Shown piece after piece: positions 57,800-64,000 of a stretch of 64,000 nucleotides of DNA. The stretch spans positions 80,680,555 through 80,744,554 of the forward strand of contig CM061232.1 of assembly GCA_030844895.1 (NCBI GenBank), read 5' to 3'. Within the stretch, counting starts at the first letter, position 1. Every line of letters begins with the position of its first letter. The stretch is from Ambrosia x helenae. Lineage: Eukaryota; Streptophyta; Magnoliopsida; Asterales; Asteraceae. The notes under the pieces were generated by a model, which saw only the letters and a program-made list of their open reading frames with translations, did not search any database and had not been told where the DNA came from. Made by a program: the position numbers and the translations under genes.

Positions 57800-57976
57800 C
57801 AATTATTTTTTTTGACAATTATTTTACCACTAAATTGTTATTATATGATTATAGTATAGTTCTAGGAGTCCAAACGTGTCACGAAATATTTTTTAAAAAG
57901 GTACGGTAATGAAAAAAAATGCAACGTTTTATTAATAATGTCTCAAACGTACATGGATTTATTACGAAATGTTACA

Positions 57977-57981
57977 CTCTC
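57977..57981. other. Gypsy G2 target duplication CTCTC, right copy
   Basis: Matches 47525-47529. It lies within the reading frame of the element B extra ORF. Confidence 0.9.
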
Positions 57982-59890
57982 CTTCTTTCAATTGTGGAGC
58001 TTTTTCATAAAGATCGTCAATAAGGTTCCTTAAACTCTTATTGTCTTTCTTCACCTGTTTGTTCTCGAGTCTCAAAGAGATGTATCTTCTAGTATTTCTC
58101 TGTTCATGAGTTAACAACTTCTGATTTTCTTCCTGAAGTTGTTTAATCTTCGCTTCTAATTCTTCTTGACTCTCCTGTGAAGATTCAACAATATCTAACA
58201 TCTTTTTATCATTCTTTCTCAATTGTTCAATCTCTTGATGTTGCTGGTTGATAACTTTCATCATTTCTGCAAGCTTCTGGTTAACTTCATTCATCACATC
58301 ACTCGATACAGTAACCTGTGGTGTTGAAGCCTCAGCAACAGGAGTCTTTTTCTTGGACTTATTCAATACTCTTTCCATAGCAGCATCAAAATCAGCAGAA
58401 GTATCAACATTCTTTTCAGCTGCTGATTTCTTCATCTTCTTAGCAATTGGGGATGTCACGGGTGTAGCAGATTTTGAACTCGAAACTTCAGGAATTTTCT
58501 TTCCTGCAAGTAAGATCTCAACTTCTTTCGCCCGTCTCTTCTTTGGATTCTCTTTATCATCTTTCTTTGACATGGTTTTGTATTTGGGCTTCTTCTGTTT
58601 CTCACCTACCATCGGAGATCCACTGAAATCTTGTTCACCAATACCAAGACCCAAATCTATATCGTCCATTACAATCGGACTCTTCTGTCTCTGTTCCTCT
58701 AAGGTTTTATTAAGACTTTCAGACTCACCAGCCATAGTGGCCTTGGGGCTTGGTTAGCTTTACAGTATCTTCACCCGAATCCCATCTTTCATCTGTTTGA
58801 GTCTCCTCAGAATCGGCAGACTCTTCATCAACTAGCATAGTACCTTTTCTCGCTACGCTTTTCTTTCTCCTTGATGTTTTCTTTGGTTGTTCATCTTCAA
58901 CCTCCTTTTCTTTACCTTTCCCTTTTCCACTCTTAGCACCAACATTAACCACTTCTCTCTTCCTTTTTGCTTCTGGATTGACGTGAAACAAAGGATCATC
59001 ATTATCTGATTCACTGTTAACATTTCTAGCCTTGTCCTCACCCGGATCTTCATAATCTGGATTAATCAAGTGTCCAAACAGATTCTTGTGAGGTGGTCTT
59101 TCGTTCTCAGGAACCCCTTTGTATCCTTTCATCCTGATCAAAGTGTTCAGACTCATATGATCTTGAACTAGAATCTGTGTAGGATCTTTTCTCAGCTTCT
59201 TATACTTCTGATCAAAAATCATCTAAAGGAATCTGGGATATAACAAGAACTTCTTGTGCTTCAAACCTTTCAGAGGTTCAAGCATGTGATCCAAGATCAT
59301 TCCCGACACATTAAACGGCTTGTTCAGCACTAGAGAAACCATCAACGGATGCTCTTCCTCATTACATCATAACCACCACTAACGGATCCAAAAACGTGTA
59401 ACATCACATGAGCTAGATATTTAAACTGTGGACACAGTTTTTCTTTATGTAAAGCTCCATCTGTGATCGGTCCGTTATACTTCATCCGAAGAAAACATTT
59501 CCTTTGTTCAATCCAAGACAAACTTCTAGGATCTATCGGCTCATCCTTCAGTCTCAAAGCTTTCCCAATATCACTCTCAGTAACGATAGCAAGCTATCCC
59601 TGAATATTGCTTACTATGGCTGTTTGATTATCCCAATAGTCCATCTTTGCATTCTTCCAGAAGTCCACTTGATGATCTTTATAGATAATAGCTGGTGTAG
59701 CTAATGCATCAACGACTCTGCTTCGCTTCAGAAAATCTACAATGCCAGAGAATTCTGTGTGTTTCTTGACATCGTCAAGAAATGCACAGCAGTTGTGGGC
59801 TTCTTCAAACGGCAATTCCTCTTCTGGTTTCTTTCCAGTGGCTTTTCCAGAAGATCCAGTTGGTATATCAGTATTCTGTGGTTCTGCCAT
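57982..59890 (-). pseudogene. Element B extra ORF, N-terminal part (env-like position)
   Basis: The probable start is the ATG at 59890 (MAEPQNTD). The N-terminal domain has a VDFWKNAK block and, near 59225-59250, KKFLLYPRF, the same block as in the element A extra ORF, so the two are homologous. A basic/acidic linker (58725-59050) follows, and then a Lys-rich region and a coiled-coil (57990-58260) rich in Gln, Glu and Leu. Breaks: stops near 59594, 59342 and 59223, and a frame change at about 58730. The frame runs without a stop into the gypsy G2 insertion site. No signal peptide or membrane span was seen. Confidence 0.8.
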
Positions 59891-61119
59891 TTGAAATTCA
59901 GCAAAAACGAAACATGAAAATTCATTAGAAACGGACAAAATTTGCAAAATTGAAATTTGGTTTTTAAAAGTCCACATTCGACCCATCGGGGTTCGAATGA
60001 AGAATATTTGAGGTTCGGATGTGATAAAGAAGGTTCGAAAGTGAAAAATCTGTTTAAAATTGTTCATTCGACCTTAAATCCACATTCGACCAGAAAAGCC
60101 ACATTCGACCCTTCTTGAATGGTCGAACCAGACTGTTCATCTGACCAATTTCAATACTGCAATTTAGACCATCTTTACATCTAATTTTCATTTGATTAGC
60201 ATCTATCATGACCGACTAAGCATATTCATCAATCAATTGATTCAATTATTTAGTTTTAGATTGTTTTTACCAAAATCTAGGGTTCTTATCAGTTTAAACA
60301 ATCAATCATGCAATCTGTGAGGTTATTATCCTAGATTTTGTTATACTCTCCCCCTAAAACAATCAACAACTAAATCCTAAGCATCAATTGTGTCTGTAAC
60401 ATCCTTAAATTGATCCAACAGTCCAGTCTAGGGTTCGGATACAAAAACACACAATCTGCCTTCAATCCTTGATGAATACCTGTAATTATGGTATGAAAAT
60501 GACCAGAATCGAATGAGGAACAAAGTTATAAGGTCTAGAAATCAAAGGCAACAAGGGTTGGTTATCTTAGATTTTTGAAAAAAAAATTGAATGAAGGGTT
60601 CGAATGTGCAGAAGGGTATATATAGGCGCCCACATTCGACCGTTTGATAAGGGCGAATGTGAAACTAAGTCTACATTCAACCCTACTGAAAGGCTCGAAA
60701 GTAGAAATAGGGTTCGAATGTACAAAATACACTGGAACACTCACATTCAACCAAATTAAAAAGCTCGAATGTAAGAAAAATTCCACATTTGAACCATCGA
60801 AGGGGCGAATGAAGATTGGAATTTTTGAATATTTTACCAAATCTCAAAATCGAATCCCGTTCAATCTTTTCACACCTTTAAAGCTTCAAACATACATCAT
60901 TTCACATTTAAAAGTTACAAAACTCAAATGATTCATCAAGTTTCAAAAAACAACCATCAATCACCATCAATTATAAAAAATAACACAGAAATGTAAAATC
61001 TGTTTGTTTTTCTGAAATTTATGCTAAAACACACCTAAAATCTTTTTGAGTTTTTGTAAATTTTGAACAAATGTAAAATGCAGAAATGTAAACATAAAGC
61101 AGTAAACATTTTGTGATTT
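59891..61119 (-). promoter_or_regulatory. Element B spacer upstream of extra ORF, LTR-promoter-like
   Basis: Non-coding. At 60617-60640 the plus strand reads tatatataggc followed by cccacattcg, nearly the same as the LTR promoter region at 45591 (tatatataggc then ctgcacattcg). The surrounding 60600-60810 and 59965-60120 stretches are filled with ggtcgaatg/cattcgacc blocks, as in the LTR. An AGGGGGAG motif (minus) lies at 60349-60356. The likeliest role is a second promoter for the extra ORF. Confidence 0.45.
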
Positions 61120-62090
61120 CCGGTAAGAGGATCATATCAGTTTTTGAGAAATCTGATCACACCGTTGATCTTTAGTGTTTATTATCATTAAAGACAATGT
61201 GTGATCCAGCAACTGCTGATATTGATATCCACGTAAGCTCTCATACAGACTGTTATGCAGTGTTTGATACAATTATCTATAGTATAAACAAAATTGTCTG
61301 TGGTTCCCACGCACACAACATACTCCCGTATCAAGGAATAATTTGCACAAAGACTCATTGTAACACGTGATTATGCTTTCGTTATCTGTAATTTACAAGG
61401 TTTTGAGGCACAGAGGTGTACAGGTCAGCAAATTAATGCTACAAAGTAACTTGTGCACTCTACCAGGTTGAGGGCTAATATCAATCACGATTTGCATCAA
61501 TGATTGGATACGATGCATTAGATAATCTTTGATTATCCTCATACATGGAAAGTTTCTCAATTCGGTAACTTTAGGTTTTGTCATTAAAGCTCTTTTATAA
61601 AGATACCGTGTCTGATCTAAGTTCGTAAAACCTTACGACAGAAGATCAGATAGGCTATCCCCAGATAACTAATAACATAATGACCCGAAACCTCCGAAGT
61701 TTGTACAAAAACCCTATTAAACGAAATTACGGTACTAAGACCATATGCCCATGAGGAGTTCATCCACATATCAATTCGTTTGATATGTATGTATCCAACA
61801 CGCAGTAATAGGTCTACGAAGCCTACCAGCACTTCACATAGACTCAACACACGGCTTATATAACATTTCAAATCTTTAGCATATGTCAGATCCCCACTGA
61901 TGTACTATCATATCCTCTTTTAATCCTGGAAAATCATTTTGGTTTTTTTTTTAATTTTTATGGCTTTTTGGATTTTTCAATGTTTTTGGCTTTTCTTGAA
62001 AATCTAAAAACTCCCCCTAAAATGTAAAACATATTTTTGGATTTTCGATTTTTCAAAAATAGTAAAAACTAAAACTAAAAGTGATAAACC
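61120..62090 (-). other. Element B non-coding region after pol
   Basis: No gene. The 61120-61930 part is related to 39230-40130 of element C (shared cccgtatcaag, tttacaagg and aagaccatatgcc blocks in the same order). An AGGGGGAG motif on the minus strand lies at 62011-62018. Confidence 0.6.
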
Positions 62091-62100
62091 GAGGTGATGA

Positions 62101-62934
62101 TCAGTCTTGTTTCTCTTTTATACCATTAGCTTTTAATAAAATTTCAAATCGAGATCTATCGAAAGCTTTGGTAAAAAGATCTACAAATTGGTAATCAGTG
62201 TGGATTTTGACCATATCAATCAACTCTTTGGCATAACAATCATAAGAAGTTTTGCCAAACTTCTTCACTGTTAACACACGATTCAATGTGTAACAAGTTG
62301 CGTAAATGGCTTCATTCCAGAACATTACTGGAAGGTTAGAATCCGTAAACATTGTTCTCGCCGTCGCAATTAGAGTCCTGTTTTTCCTTTCTGCGACACC
62401 GTTCTGTTTTGCGGGGTATACGGAGCATTGTATTCATGATGAATTCCTTTATCTTCACAAAGAGCATCCATCTGTGCATTTTTGAACTCCGTCCGCTGTC
62501 ACTCCGGATTCTTTTGATTTTCAATCCATAAACATTCTCTAAACGAGTGAACAGAACTTTCAGATTGTTAAACGTGTCGCTTTTGTATTGCAAGCACATC
62601 ACCCACGAGAATCTAGAGTAATCATCAGTAACCACAAGACAGTATAATTCTCCAGCATGATCTTTACGCTTGACAGGTCCGAATAGGTCCATATGCAAAC
62701 GCTCAAGTGACATATCTACAGAATTCACTTTCTTCGGTTTGTGGGACTGTTTGTGCTGCTTCCCCTTCTTGTAACTCACACACTTGTCATTGAGATGAAA
62801 ATGTTTGACATTAACGCCTACGACAAGTTCATTCTTCACCAGATGATTCATTTTTTCTGAGGTGAATGTGTCCCATCCACCTGTGCAACATAATAGATTC
62901 TTTCTCTGTAGCCTTTGACAGGAAACACGTAACT
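62101..62934 (-). pseudogene. pol: Element B pol remnant: integrase joined to RNase H end
   Basis: From the right: a GAG-pre-integrase scrap (YYVAQVDG near 62880-62910), then KCVSYKKGKQHKQSHK (second Cys of the zinc site replaced by Tyr), MDLFGPVKRK, VVTDDYSRFSW and RIRSDSG. A frameshift near 62480 is followed by SNLPVMFWNEAIYATCY and NRVLTVKKFGKT. Near 62240 the sequence jumps, in frame, from this late integrase block to a DMVKIHTDYQFVDLFTKAFD block, the C-terminus of RNase H. RT and most of RNase H are deleted. The stop is at 62101. Confidence 0.85.
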
Positions 62935-64000
62935 TGTCACACCCTCAAATTTCCACCTGCGGAGTTCTACCGCGAGGCGTGTGACATTCCAGGATCCAAG
63001 TCAACGGTCACAATAAACGACGTCTAAATGTAAAAACATACGTAAACAAAACCTTGCATAAGTTTAAAACCAACATTCAATAGTGCGGAAGCATTTTAAA
63101 GTTTACAAAAGTCATGCACAAATAAACATAAGTTCAAAAGTTCATAATCCCAAAACGTGCAGATGAAACCCTAGACACGAGACGACTCCAGTGCGACCAC
63201 GTGCGCCTATTCATATGCTGCTACCTTAGCGACCTGAGAAAACATGCTAAAAGAGTCAACATATAATGCTGGTGAGTTCACAGGTTTTAATTAAATGTTT
63301 ACAGTGATCCTTCAAAAAACCGTTACCATCACAATTACTACTATGCTTTATAAGAACGCTAGCTAGGCGCAGAATAAGATACTCATACGGGTGAAACCAT
63401 TGCTGACTAAGCCGAGTGTTACCCTTATTCCTATGGGCTACCGTCATCGCCGGTAGACCTTGTGTTGTTTAGAGACAATATGCACCCGCACGGCCTCCAG
63501 CCGTCGAGTGGGGTTTGTCAGTTCCCAATAGCGCTATCCACATTTCCCCGCCATATACCCATGTTAGTGGTTTCAAGGGATTTTCGATGAACCGTATAGT
63601 AAGATAAGTAAGCCATAGTATAATCGTGATAACAAGTCATAAGTCATAAGAGTTTAACAAGTCATAAGTCATAAAAGAGTTTGTAAGCATGTTTCTCACC
63701 CCGAAAGTAAAAACTGTAAAATGTGGGGCCGTGAACTCACCTTAGATAACGTTCCTCGAATATGTGTAAAGATGTTTAGCCCGTGACAATCCCTCTACCG
63801 AAGATCTATCAAAATGTTCACATAAGTATTCCGACTAATAACCATAAGGTTATCTAGTCCCCGATTGTCCAGATCATAACCAAGTATGTTTTAAAACGTG
63901 TTTAAATGTTTAACCGACACACTAGACCGACCCGACATCCCGTTGGTGACCCATTACCCTAACTAATCAAGTACACATAGGTTACATGCAAGGTTCAAGC
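62935..64000. repeat. Gypsy G3 LTR, partial
   Basis: It starts TGTCACACCCTC directly inside the pol remnant of element B. Further in, a layout like the G2 LTR recurs: a ccgtcatcgccgg block, gtttgtcagttccc, and then a cctta-gataacgtt-type leader. It runs to the window edge, so orientation, length and duplication cannot be determined. The open frame at 63256-63447 has no domain. Confidence 0.65.

Larger units (their letters stand above)
47530..57976 (-). mobile_element. Gypsy G2: complete Tekay-like chromovirus, inactivated
   Basis: 10,447 bp on the minus strand, with LTRs of 2631 and 2646 bp and the target duplication CTCTC. The primer site, polypurine tract, gag, protease, RT, RNase H, integrase and a C-terminal chromodomain-like segment are all present. 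Four single in-frame stops and one frameshift disable it. The LTRs differ at dozens of positions by eye. The LTRs carry tRNA-like modules, listed separately. Confidence 0.95.
55331..57976 (-). repeat. Gypsy G2 5' LTR (2646 bp)
   Basis: Partner of 47530-50160. Its inner end reads TATAACACCC where the partner has TGTAACACCC, a G-to-A change in the terminal dinucleotide. It has the same three tRNA-like modules. Confidence 0.93.
45407..62934 (-). mobile_element. Element B: Sirevirus-like copia, split by gypsy G2 and truncated by G3
   Basis: On the minus strand it runs from a partial pol (62934-62101), through a 2-kb non-coding region and a long extra ORF, to the 3' LTR at 45407-45823. The 10.4-kb gypsy G2 sits inside the extra ORF. 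The 5' part (LTR, gag, protease) lies beyond gypsy G3, outside the window if it exists. Several stops and frameshifts show it is old and inactive. Confidence 0.82.

Noticed and set aside
62935..64000. Calling G3 a complete gypsy on a given strand
   Set aside because: Only LTR-type sequence is visible before the window ends, so orientation and completeness cannot be told.

Overview
The window is plant nuclear DNA, almost certainly from a eudicot. The Sirevirus-like copia and Tekay-like gypsy families, with 2.6-kb gypsy LTRs and iMet-tRNA primer sites, suggest Asteraceae, but that is inference from family resemblance. I found no intact host gene. The window is a nested stack of LTR retrotransposons with small DNA transposons and a Helitron-like array between them. 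No bacterial features, rRNA genes, CRISPR arrays or canonical tRNA genes were seen.

Layout. (1) 1-14.7 kb: an old plus-strand Ty1-copia tail (RNase H remnant, then its LTR) is split by a young complete 11.8-kb Sirevirus-like element on the minus strand (element A, 2386-14198). A has 720-bp LTRs that look identical and a TGTAA target duplication. It carries gag, pol and an extra 1165-residue ORF after pol. (2) 14.7-20.2 kb: small DNA elements, namely a candidate foldback element, two hAT MITEs with 8-bp duplications, a Mutator-type MITE with a 9-bp duplication, and a diverged duplication of about 0.4 kb. (3) 20.26-28.46 kb: gypsy G1 on the plus strand, with 2.6-kb LTRs, a wrecked pol and a truncated 3' LTR. 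(4) 28.5-32.9 kb: a decayed minus-strand copia. (5) 32.9-37.6 kb: a possible orphan exon, then three tandem Helitron-like units lying inside an ATT microsatellite, and other repeats. (6) 37.6-44.7 kb: a non-autonomous Sirevirus-like element (C) that keeps gag but has lost integrase and RT. (7) 45.4-62.9 kb: Sirevirus-like element B on the minus strand. Its extra ORF is split by a complete 10.4-kb Tekay-like gypsy (G2, 47530-57976), and its pol is truncated by the LTR of a third gypsy (G3, 62935 to the end).

How the parts work together. Gag forms particles. Protease, integrase, RT and RNase H do processing, integration and copying. iMet-tRNA sites and polypurine tracts prime DNA synthesis. Element A is nearly complete but has one stop between the integrase zinc region and catalytic core. 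Element C could move only if supplied in trans.

The most unusual signals are three: tRNA-like modules with A box, B box and a T-run inside both LTRs of G2; LTR-promoter-like sequence repeated upstream of the extra ORF in the Sirevirus-like elements; and the tandem Helitron-like array inside a microsatellite.
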